The position numbers and the translations under genes are program-made. The notes under the pieces are model-generated. The model did no database searches. It saw nothing but the letters and a program-made list of their open reading frames with translations, and was not told the origin of the DNA. This document shows, in pieces, positions 6,705-13,120 of a stretch of DNA of 14,774 nucleotides (the first letter of the stretch is position 1; the number at the start of each line of letters is the position of its first letter). This DNA is from an uncultured Eubacteriales bacterium (GTDB taxonomy: Bacteria; Bacillota; Clostridia; Oscillospirales; CAG-382): assembly GCA_934444485.1 (NCBI GenBank), contig CAKSCN010000049.1, positions 1 to 14,774 of the forward strand, read 5' to 3'.

Positions 6705-7775
6705 TCACTTGATAGTCACTTCGTGTCCCGTTTTTGCCGATTCGTAGATAGCGTCGAGTATCTTCATTACGACAACGCCGTCCTCTGCCGGTGCCTTGCA
6801 CTCGCATCTGCCGAGACAGCAGTCAACAAAGTGCGCCATCTCTTTGTCAAAGTAGTTGCCGCCGCCTTTGAGGTTGCCTGTGTGGATTTTAGCGTCTGCG
6901 ATGTAGTCGTTTATCGTGGTGTAGAACATGAGGCTGTCGGCGGTATCGGAGGAGACGTCAAGACCTCCCTTTGTGCCGAAGAGCTGACGTTTTCCGGAGT
7001 CCTCGCCGTTGAGGCTGTAGGTTGCTTCGAGAGATACGACCGCACCGTTGTCGTAGAGGATGAGAGCCGTTGCGAAGTCCTCGACGGTGAAGGGGTCGGA
7101 GGGCTTTGCGTTTTCGGGGGACCAGCCGACGTTTGTCTTAAGATAGTCACGCTTGCCGAGCTTGTCGTTGGTGACTGCAAACACGCTTACCGGCATGGGA
7201 TTGCCCATGAGATATCTTGTGAGGTCGAGAGGATGAACGCCTATGTCTATTCCGGGACCTCCGCCGGCAAGCTCCTTATTGCAGAACCATCCGCCGGGTG
7301 CGCCGTGACGTCTTACGTACTGCGCCTTTGCGGAGTAGATCTCACCGAGGTATCCTTTGTCGATGAAGTCCTTTGCGACGGTCGTTGTGTTGGAGAAGCG
7401 GCACACGAAGCCTACCATGAGAAGCTTGCCGACTCTCTTTGCGGTTGCGAGCATTTCCTCTGCCTCGGCGGCACTGTACGCCATGGGCTTTTCGCAAAGT
7501 ACGTTGAGACCGGCTTCGAGAGCCTTTATTGTACACTCTGCATGGTTGCAGTTCCATACGCATACGTCGGCGGCGTCGAGCTTTTCGTTTGCGAGCATAT
7601 CGTCGATGTTTGTGTAACGTTTCTCAATGCCGAATCTGTCGGCGGTTTTCTTAAGACGGGCTTCATCTATGTCGCATATTGCGGCAATTTCAGCCTCATT
7701 ATTTTTCATGTAGCTTTCAAGATGTGTGTTTGCTATATTGCCGGCTCCTACGAGACCTATTCTTATCTTTGCCAT
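6705..7775 (-). CDS. Gfo/Idh/MocA family NAD(P)-dependent oxidoreductase (356 aa)
   Basis: A cytoplasmic sugar or cyclitol dehydrogenase. The N-terminal Rossmann domain starts with IRIGLVGAGNIANTH (glycine-rich loop at 7-15), and the second-strand end is AICDID. The family motif CEKPM (E95-K96-P97) carries the lysine that contacts substrate and cofactor, and the catalytic GIDIGVHPLDL (D177, H181) follows in the C-terminal domain. Length is standard. Start: the ATG at 7775 has AAAGGAAG seven bases upstream; an in-frame start at 7802 lacks this. It is the middle gene of a three-gene operon, 29 bases after the first isomerase gene and 10 before the second. Being sandwiched between two TIM-barrel proteins suggests oxidation of a hydroxyl to a keto-sugar that the partners then isomerise or cleave. 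Confidence 0.93.
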   Translation of the reverse strand: MAKIRIGLVGAGNIANTHLESYMKNNEAEIAAICDIDEARLKKTADRFGIEKRYTNIDDMLANEKLDAADVCVWNCNHAECTIKALEAGLNVLCEKPMAYSAAEAEEMLATAKRVGKLLMVGFVCRFSNTTTVAKDFIDKGYLGEIYSAKAQYVRRHGAPGGWFCNKELAGGGPGIDIGVHPLDLTRYLMGNPMPVSVFAVTNDKLGKRDYLKTNVGWSPENAKPSDPFTVEDFATALILYDNGAVVSLEATYSLNGEDSGKRQLFGTKGGLDVSSDTADSLMFYTTINDYIADAKIHTGNLKGGGNYFDKEMAHFVDCCLGRCECKAPAEDGVVVMKILDAIYESAKTGHEVTIK

Positions 7776-7804
7776 AATGTTGCTTCCTTTCGCACGGCGC
7801 ATAA

Positions 7805-8662
7805 TCAGCCGTTTATTATTTTTTTGAGGAATGTGTACGCAGTCTTTATGTCTGCCGCCGGGTTTGCTCCGACCTCTCTTTCAATCGTGAGAAAACCCTT
7901 GAAACCAATTTCGTCGAGTGCGGCGAGGTACTTGGGGAAATCCACGCTTCCCGTTCCGAGAGGAACTTCTTCAAAAGCTCTTTCGCTGTCCTTCGCAAGA
8001 TCCTCCGGCATGGGGACAACGTGGTATACGACCTCCGGGTTGCATTTGCGAAGCTGTACGCCGTCCTTGGCGTGGGTGTGAACGATGTAGTCCTTGAGGG
8101 TGTGAACGGCGTGTACCGCATCATCCGCAACTACCATTGCAAGGTTTGCCGGGTCAAGGTTTACCGCAACGCCCTTTGAGCCGAGAGAGTCGAGAAAGCC
8201 CTTGAGAGTGTCGGATTTTTCGGGTCCCGTCTCTATCGCAAAGTGTGCGTCGATACTGTCGGCGTACTCGGCAAGCTCCGAGCAGGCTTCTTGCATTATC
8301 TTGTATCTGTCGTTGCTCTTGTCGGACGGAACGACGCCGATGTGGGTTGTGACGATGTTCGTCTCGAGATCCTTTGCAAGATCGATTATGCGCTTCGACT
8401 TTTCTATAAGCTCGGGGTTAAGCTCCTTGTTGCCGAAGCCTCTTCCGAGGTCGCCGCAGAGAGCGGAGAAGCGGAGTCCGGATGACTTTACCTCGTCCAG
8501 AAGTGCGTGCCTTGCGGAAGCGGAAAGGTTTTCGGGGGAGTTTTCACCTGAGGTTGCGTACATCTGTATTCCGTTCGCGCCGAGATCAGCCGCCGCTTTT
8601 ATTGCTTCGCTTCTCGGAAGCTTGAACGATTCGAGGATTACTCCTATCGGAAAATTGTACAT
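7805..8662 (-). CDS. TIM-barrel sugar isomerase/epimerase (285 aa), first gene of the operon
   Basis: Another AP_endonuc_2-type TIM-barrel enzyme, only distantly similar to the product of 5825-6694, so the two are not a recent duplication. Likely metal ligands: E144 (FAIETGPE), D170 (VNLDPAN), H197 (VHTHAKD, with D200) and E261 (LTIEREVG). The segments GANGIQMYATSGE near the N terminus and VPLGTGSVDFPKYLAAL before the last strand are typical for the family. No signal peptide. Start: the ATG at 8662 has AAGGAGA seven bases upstream; the in-frame start at 8680 lacks a site. It is led by an excellent promoter (TTGACA-17-TACAAT) that overlaps the promoter of the divergent AraC regulator 2, which most likely controls the operon. 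Substrate unknown; keto-sugar or inosose isomerase, epimerase or lyase are all possible. Confidence 0.87.
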   Translation of the reverse strand: MYNFPIGVILESFKLPRSEAIKAAADLGANGIQMYATSGENSPENLSASARHALLDEVKSSGLRFSALCGDLGRGFGNKELNPELIEKSKRIIDLAKDLETNIVTTHIGVVPSDKSNDRYKIMQEACSELAEYADSIDAHFAIETGPEKSDTLKGFLDSLGSKGVAVNLDPANLAMVVADDAVHAVHTLKDYIVHTHAKDGVQLRKCNPEVVYHVVPMPEDLAKDSERAFEEVPLGTGSVDFPKYLAALDEIGFKGFLTIEREVGANPAADIKTAYTFLKKIING

Positions 8663-8703
8663 TATGAAGTCTCCTTTCAATTGACAATGTTAATAAAATA
8701 CTG

Positions 8704-8732
8704 TTGCTTATTCTCCAAGGCTATTGTATAAT
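8704..8732 (+). promoter_or_regulatory. Promoter of AraC regulator 2
   Basis: -35 TTGCTT (8704-8709), 17-bp spacer, -10 TATAAT (8727-8732). The start is near 8739, about 63 bases before the ATG. The -10 shares two bases with the -10 of the divergent operon promoter. Confidence 0.7.
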
Positions 8733-8751
8733 ATATTTAACGATATGTCAA
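8723..8751 (-). promoter_or_regulatory. Promoter of the isomerase/oxidoreductase operon
   Basis: On the minus strand a perfect -35 TTGACA (8746-8751), a 17-bp A+T-rich spacer and -10 TACAAT (8723-8728). The start is near 8716, about 54 bases before the ATG at 8662. It overlaps the divergent regulator promoter, so the polymerases compete. Confidence 0.8.
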
Positions 8752-8801
8752 TATACGTTTTTGCGAAAAAATAACACAATTTTGCTCTGTGGGGTGATCT
8801 G

Positions 8802-9644
8802 ATGTATAAATCGTTGTACGAAACGCACGTGATGAGTGACCCTCTCCTGCCGTTTATTTTTCACAGGAGTACACGTTTAACTCCTACGGGACGCACTGTT
8901 TTCTCAAACTGGCACACAAATCTCGAGCTTCTCAACTGCGTTGAGGGAGAGGGGACGGTTTTGCTCGACGGAAAAAGCGTCGATTTTCGCCCCGGCGACA
9001 CGGTCTGCGTAAACACAAACGTAATTCACCGCATTGTCACGGACAGCTTTGTTGGGTATCACTGCCTTATCGACGAGAACGGCTTTTGTGCGGCGAACGG
9101 CATCGACACCGAGAAGCTGCGGTTTGAGGAGCGCTTTTCGAGCGGCAACATCGACTCGCTTTTCGGTGAGCTTATCTCGGAGTACGTATCGGACGAAAGC
9201 GTGAATGTGTGCAGGCGTGCGAGAATACGGAGTCTTGTGCTTCGGGTCATGATAGATATCAGAGAGAACCACACCGTCGGAACGGCTGACGGAAGCGATG
9301 CGGAAAGATTAAACCTCGACAGGGTCAGAAAGGCTCTCGACTATATCCACGAAAACTATTCCGAGCCGCTCTCTCTCGAAAGCATTGCACGCCGTGTGGG
9401 AATAAGTCGCTGCTATTTCTCGAGAACCTTCAAAGGAGCGACCGGTTTTTCCGTGATAGAGTACATAAACAGTATCCGATGCAGGGAGGCACGCCTTCTC
9501 ATAGAGGGCGGAAGCTCGGTTTCCGAGGCGGCGGTCATCTGCGGCTTTGAGAATATGTCGTATTTTACCAGAACCTTCAAAAAATGTATGGGCGTTCTTC
9601 CGTCAAAGTTCCGGGAGGCGCATTCTTCCACTCCGACGGAGTAA
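8802..9644 (+). CDS. AraC family transcriptional regulator 2 (280 aa)
   Basis: An AraC-type regulator with a cupin sensor domain at about 38-80 (HTNLELLNCVEGEGTVLLDG, then RPGDTVCVNTNVIHRI, with H38 and H76 at the places usual for a cupin) and a C-terminal double helix-turn-helix at about 175-275 (LSLESIARRVGISRCYFSRTF, then EAAVICGFENMSYFTRTFKK and GVLPSKFRE). Start: ATG at 8802 after the purine-rich site GGGGTGA (8791-8797). It diverges from the isomerase/oxidoreductase operon with overlapping -10 elements and so is the likely regulator of that operon. Its last 68 bases, which encode the end of the DNA-binding domain, overlap the tail of the opposing AraC regulator 3. Effector unknown, presumably a sugar bound by the cupin. 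Confidence 0.92.
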   Translation: MYKSLYETHVMSDPLLPFIFHRSTRLTPTGRTVFSNWHTNLELLNCVEGEGTVLLDGKSVDFRPGDTVCVNTNVIHRIVTDSFVGYHCLIDENGFCAANGIDTEKLRFEERFSSGNIDSLFGELISEYVSDESVNVCRRARIRSLVLRVMIDIRENHTVGTADGSDAERLNLDRVRKALDYIHENYSEPLSLESIARRVGISRCYFSRTFKGATGFSVIEYINSIRCREARLLIEGGSSVSEAAVICGFENMSYFTRTFKKCMGVLPSKFREAHSSTPTE

Positions 9645-10371
9645 AGCCGGTGAGCCTTTTGAAGTCGGCGGAAAAGTATTTCTGCTCCGAAAAGCCGCAA
9701 AGCTCCGCCGTTTCCGACACGGTGTAATACCCCGATCGAAGCAGCTCTTTTGCACGCTCCGTGCGTAGCGCGGCGATATACCTCGACGGCTGAATGCCGA
9801 AGTGACGCAGAAAGATGCGCCGAAAGTATACCTCGCTCACGCACGAAACAGCCGCTGCGCTCGATACGCTCAAGCCGCTGTCGGAGAAATTCGAGCGCAG
9901 ATACTCCGTTCCTTTCCTTATTGCCTCCGGAAGACTCGGCAGAAAATCATCCGAAATGGCAGTCCGCAGAATTTCGTAGAGTATCGACATACACTTTGAG
10001 CGAAAGCCCGGTTCTTTTCTCTCCCACGCCTCGAGAAGTCCGAGAAACAGCTTGTCAAAATGTTTCGGATTTTCGGAATGCAGTACGTCTATACAGTCGC
10101 ACCTTCTGCCGTCGATTACGTCGAAATGCACAGCGATTATTTCCTCGCCCGGCGATTCCTGCGAGTACTCGGTGTCGTTTCCGATAAGTACCGCACAATG
10201 CTCCGAAACATGGCGGTGAGTGCCGTCGGAAAGATAGAAATCCGCACTTCCCGAAAGCCTGTAGCCCATACATATAAAGCCTCTTTTGGGTGTGCGGTGG
10301 TCGGTACAGCTTTTTCTTTTCACTCTGTGTACTCCGTAAAGCACGAGCGGTTCTCCGTCTTCGATAAACAC
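9577..10371 (-). CDS. AraC family transcriptional regulator 3 (264 aa)
   Basis: An AraC-type regulator: sensor region with GFICMGYRLSGSADFYL and SEHCAVLIGND in the first ~90 residues, and a C-terminal double helix-turn-helix at about 153-250 (SVSSAAAVSCVSEVYFRRIF, then ETAELCGFSEQKYFSADFKR and GFTPSEWKN). About 14 residues (PPGTLTEERPYIF and neighbours) extend past the usual end, and this extension lies in the 68-bp tail-to-tail overlap with regulator 2. Start: the GTG at 10371 is chosen because AAAGGAGG lies seven bases upstream and because the promoter -10 (10393-10398) would leave the GTG at 10401 untranscribed. It diverges from the GH13 enzyme with back-to-back promoters and most likely controls it. 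The first sensing domain is poorly conserved, so the effector cannot be guessed. Confidence 0.9.
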   Translation of the reverse strand: MFIEDGEPLVLYGVHRVKRKSCTDHRTPKRGFICMGYRLSGSADFYLSDGTHRHVSEHCAVLIGNDTEYSQESPGEEIIAVHFDVIDGRRCDCIDVLHSENPKHFDKLFLGLLEAWERKEPGFRSKCMSILYEILRTAISDDFLPSLPEAIRKGTEYLRSNFSDSGLSVSSAAAVSCVSEVYFRRIFLRHFGIQPSRYIAALRTERAKELLRSGYYTVSETAELCGFSEQKYFSADFKRLTGFTPSEWKNAPPGTLTEERPYIF

Positions 10372-10392
10372 ACAATCGCCTCCTTTGCTTTT

Positions 10393-10421
10393 ATGATACA
10401 CGAAGAGAGAGCGTATTTCAA
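10393..10421 (-). promoter_or_regulatory. Promoter of AraC regulator 3
   Basis: On the minus strand -35 TTGAAA (10416-10421), 17-bp spacer, -10 TATCAT (10393-10398). The start near 10386 gives a very short leader that already includes the ribosome site, which fixes the GTG at 10371 as the start codon. Confidence 0.65.
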
Positions 10422-10457
10422 GTTTCGATTTTTAAACCTTTTGTATCATATTTGAGG

Positions 10458-10486
10458 TTGTCCGGCGGTGCTTGTGGTGGTATAAT
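10458..10486 (+). promoter_or_regulatory. Promoter of the GH13 enzyme
   Basis: -35 TTGTCC (10458-10463), 17-bp spacer, -10 TATAAT (10481-10486). The -10 overlaps a TTG at 10486, so that codon cannot be the translation start. The 36 bp between this -35 and the opposite -35 (10422-10457) is the natural place for the operator of AraC regulator 3. Confidence 0.75.
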
Positions 10487-10518
10487 TGCAGTACAAAAAC
10501 GATACGGAGGAAAACAAA

Positions 10519-11985
10519 GTGAATCTTCTTGTAACCAATCCCGATACCGAATATCTAAACAAATCCGTTATGTATCAGATGTTTCTGCGTGCCTTTACGC
10601 CCGAGGGAACCCTGAAATCCGCCGAGAGAATGCTCCCTTACCTTGCCGACCTCGGCATTGACATAGTCTACCTTTGCCCCTGCTTCAAGGAGGATGCAGA
10701 CACCGACGAAACTCACTGGAGCAACCGTCAGCGTGCGTCAAAGACCGGCAACCCCAAGAACCCTTACCGAATTTCGGACTATTTCAGCGTTGACGAGGAA
10801 TACGGCACAAACGGGGATCTCGGCAGTTTCGTCGCAAAGGCGCACTCCATCGGCATAAGAGTCGCACTTGACCTTGTTTACTTCCACTGCGGACCGAGAG
10901 CGGTGTTCCTCGAAGAGCATCCGGAGTTTGTCATGCACGACGAAAACGGCAATATAGAGATGGGCGAATGGCACTTTCCGAAGCTCAACTTTGAAAACGA
11001 CGGACTGCGTGAGTACTTGTTGGAGAATATGTGCTATTACATAAGGGAGTACGACATAGACGGCTACCGTTGCGACGTCGGTCCGGGAGTACCTCTCGAT
11101 TTCTGGGAGGAGGGCAGACGGAGAATGAACGCTCTCAAAAAGGACGCTTTTCTTCTTGACGAGGGAACTGCCCCTCACTATATCGAGTCCGCCTTTGACC
11201 TAAACTACGAGACCGGCTGGGGAATGATGCTCTTTAAATGCATGATTGCCGATATGCGTGACAAAAAAATTCCGAACGGCAGAAAGTATATAACCGGAGA
11301 ATACGTCGGAGAAACAACTCTCGGAGAACAGTTCATGCTGTGCGAGGAAGAACAGTATAAGTCGAGCAAAATCCCCGAGTTCTGGCAGTACAGACTGGAC
11401 GAGTACAAAAAAGAGGGCGTGGACGTTTACCGTGTAATAAGAGGCGTTGACAATCACGATACCGTGAGCGACGAATATGAGCTGCGAAAGGACGCCTTGG
11501 CCGATCACAACATACTTTTGGCGTCGCTTGCTTTCTGCATACTTATAGACGGCGTTCCGTTTCTTTACAACGGCGTTGAATTTGCCGACAGCGCACGCCA
11601 CAGCCTTTTCTCCAACAGAGAGTACGGAGCTATGGGAATAGACTGGTCAACCCTTGCGACGCCCGAGGGACAAAAGAGATACAGTGCCGTAAAAAAGCTT
11701 ATCGACATACGTCACAGAGTGGACGAAACCTCTCACGGAGACACTGTGTGGCTTGACGTTTCGGACAAGGATGCGGTGTGTGCCTTTGCGAGAACGAAGA
11801 ACGGAAACAGAACCGTCGTTTACGCCAACTTCACCTCGAAGCCTACAGATGTTGTGATTGACTGCGGCGGCGAATATGCGGACACTCTCTTTGAAAACGA
11901 CAGCAGAGTCACGGCTCACGGCGGCGATAAAATCACGGTGTCGCTTCTTCCTCACGGCTGCGGCGTTGTGAGAGTAAAGCTTTGA
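10519..11985 (+). CDS. GH13 alpha-amylase-family glycoside hydrolase, cytoplasmic (488 aa)
   Basis: An alpha-glucan or alpha-glucoside active enzyme of the alpha-amylase clan. The N-terminal barrel begins with SVMYQMFLRAFTPEGTL and the usual LGIDIVYLCP; domain B starts near YRISDYFSVDEEYGT. Conserved regions: I ALDLVYFHC (D118, H123), II GYRCDVG (nucleophile D186), III LLDEG (acid/base E215), IV GVDNHDT (D314). The triad is therefore intact, but region I lacks the usual asparagine before histidine (F122 instead). A short beta-sandwich C domain follows from about 405. No signal peptide, so it would act on imported oligosaccharides. Start: the GTG at 10519 follows GGAGG (10506-10510) by eight bases and lies after the promoter. 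Likely controlled by the divergent AraC regulator 3. Subfamily and substrate (maltodextrin, sucrose, trehalose or other) are not resolved. Confidence 0.92.
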   Translation: MNLLVTNPDTEYLNKSVMYQMFLRAFTPEGTLKSAERMLPYLADLGIDIVYLCPCFKEDADTDETHWSNRQRASKTGNPKNPYRISDYFSVDEEYGTNGDLGSFVAKAHSIGIRVALDLVYFHCGPRAVFLEEHPEFVMHDENGNIEMGEWHFPKLNFENDGLREYLLENMCYYIREYDIDGYRCDVGPGVPLDFWEEGRRRMNALKKDAFLLDEGTAPHYIESAFDLNYETGWGMMLFKCMIADMRDKKIPNGRKYITGEYVGETTLGEQFMLCEEEQYKSSKIPEFWQYRLDEYKKEGVDVYRVIRGVDNHDTVSDEYELRKDALADHNILLASLAFCILIDGVPFLYNGVEFADSARHSLFSNREYGAMGIDWSTLATPEGQKRYSAVKKLIDIRHRVDETSHGDTVWLDVSDKDAVCAFARTKNGNRTVVYANFTSKPTDVVIDCGGEYADTLFENDSRVTAHGGDKITVSLLPHGCGVVRVKL

Positions 11986-11998
11986 TGAAATTCAGCAC

Positions 11999-12036
11999 CT
12001 CACCTCGGAACGGTAAGCTTTCGGGGTGAGTTTTTT
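11999..12036 (+). terminator. Rho-independent terminator of the GH13 gene
   Basis: CTCACCTCG (11999-12007) pairs with CGGGGTGAG (12022-12030) as a 9-bp stem with one G-T pair, directly followed by TTTTTT (12031-12036). It begins 13 bases after the stop codon. Confidence 0.88.
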
Positions 12037-12117
12037 GCGTTTGCCGCATAGAACCGACTTCGTTGTACGAATTGACACAAAAAACTTGGAATATTCTGCC
12101 GACATATCAATTTATAC

Positions 12118-12146
12118 TTGCATTTTTGTAAAAGCGGGTGTATAAT
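12118..12146 (+). promoter_or_regulatory. Promoter of AraC regulator 4
   Basis: -35 TTGCAT (12118-12123), 17-bp spacer, -10 TATAAT (12141-12146). The start near 12153 makes the GTG at 12138 impossible as a start and supports the GTG at 12171. Confidence 0.75.
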
Positions 12147-12170
12147 GTAACACGAATGGAGGCGATAAGG

Positions 12171-13043
12171 GTGAACAGTGATTTTTCTCTGCTTTACGAT
12201 ACCTATTTTACGATATCCGACATCTTTCCGATGTATCAGCGAGGCACCGAGGTCGATCAGTATTTCTGCGGCGAGCCGAGACTTACCGACGCACTTTTGA
12301 TGTTTTACGACGCCGAGGGGATTTGCACGCAGAGGGGAAGAGAGCCTTTTACCGTGCCGAAAGGGTCGGTGGTGTATCTGCCTCGGGGAAGCGTGTACAG
12401 CTGGGAGACCCATGCCGTCGAGGGCAAAAACACGATGGTGACGCTGTTGTTTGAATTTACTCTGCGGAGAGTCGATGTTTTCGGCGGAAAAAAGGATGAG
12501 CTGTCGCATACAGAGCCCTACGGAGATCCGATTTCTTTCGGCAAAAATATACGTGTAATAGAGGACAAACGCACCGGACTTTACCGTGATATGTTCATGG
12601 CGCTCATCGAAGCTTACGGCAGAATACCGTGTTCGCCGCTCGAGGTTTACAACCGTGCGTATGAGATACTCGAAAAGGTCGCCGAATTTTACCGCATGAA
12701 GAAGATAGAAAAGGCGGATATCGGAATAATCTCCAAGGGAATACACTGCCTCGAAAGCGATGCAAAGGGCGATTTGAGTATTGCCGACCTTGCGGCGATG
12801 TGCGGAGTGAGCATCGGCTATTTCGAACGCCTTTTCAGAAATTACGCCGGCGTTTCTCCGTCGGAGTACCGTCTTTTAAAGAAGCTTTCCGCCGTGAAGC
12901 AGTGCCTTGCCGCAACGGACATGAGCCTTGAAGAAATAGCGACAAGCCACGGCTTTTTCGACAGTGCGTATCTCTGCCGCACCTTCAAGAAGAAAACCGG
13001 CATGACTCCCACCGAGTACAGACGTGCCGCAAAATCGATGTAA
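12171..13043 (+). CDS. AraC family transcriptional regulator 4 (290 aa)
   Basis: An AraC-type regulator with an N-terminal sensor region of about 100 residues (MFYDAEGICTQRG, then TVPKGSVVYLPRGSVYSWE, a cupin-like strand pair) and a C-terminal double helix-turn-helix at about 185-287 (LSIADLAAMCGVSIGYFERLF, then EIATSHGFFDSAYLCRTFKK and GMTPTEYRR). Start: the GTG at 12171 has GGAGG about eight bases upstream and lies after the promoter. Unlike the other three regulators it has no divergent partner: it has its own promoter, the GH13 terminator in front and another terminator behind, so its target may be the neighbouring GH13 gene or something elsewhere. Helix two of the second unit carries SHGFFDSAY instead of the common CGFEN, a normal family variation. 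Confidence 0.9.
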   Translation: MNSDFSLLYDTYFTISDIFPMYQRGTEVDQYFCGEPRLTDALLMFYDAEGICTQRGREPFTVPKGSVVYLPRGSVYSWETHAVEGKNTMVTLLFEFTLRRVDVFGGKKDELSHTEPYGDPISFGKNIRVIEDKRTGLYRDMFMALIEAYGRIPCSPLEVYNRAYEILEKVAEFYRMKKIEKADIGIISKGIHCLESDAKGDLSIADLAAMCGVSIGYFERLFRNYAGVSPSEYRLLKKLSAVKQCLAATDMSLEEIATSHGFFDSAYLCRTFKKKTGMTPTEYRRAAKSM

Positions 13044-13052
13044 TCAAATATG

Positions 13053-13090
13053 AAAAAAGCCCCGACGATCAAAAGAGCGACCGACGGGGC
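13053..13090. terminator. Terminator of the GldG/DUF4340 operon, shared with AraC regulator 4
   Basis: GCCCCG (13059-13064) and CGGGGC (13085-13090) form a strong stem that continues, after one mismatch, with further pairs. Read on the minus strand it is followed by six T residues (13058-13053), a classic terminator for the leftward genes. On the plus strand only a weak T-rich tail follows. Confidence 0.85.
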
Positions 13091-13120
13091 ATTACTATTT
13101 CGTTTTGCGGATTTTGCGGC

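Noticed and set aside
6573..8081. 502-codon open frame on the plus strand
   Set aside because: Lies antisense to two clear enzyme genes with intact motifs; its translation is Val- and Cys-rich with no domain, as expected from an antisense shadow.
12072..12100. TTGACA at 12072-12077 as the -35 of AraC regulator 4
   Set aside because: No -10 like sequence at 16-18 bp downstream; the TTGCAT-17-TATAAT pair at 12118-12146 is far better.
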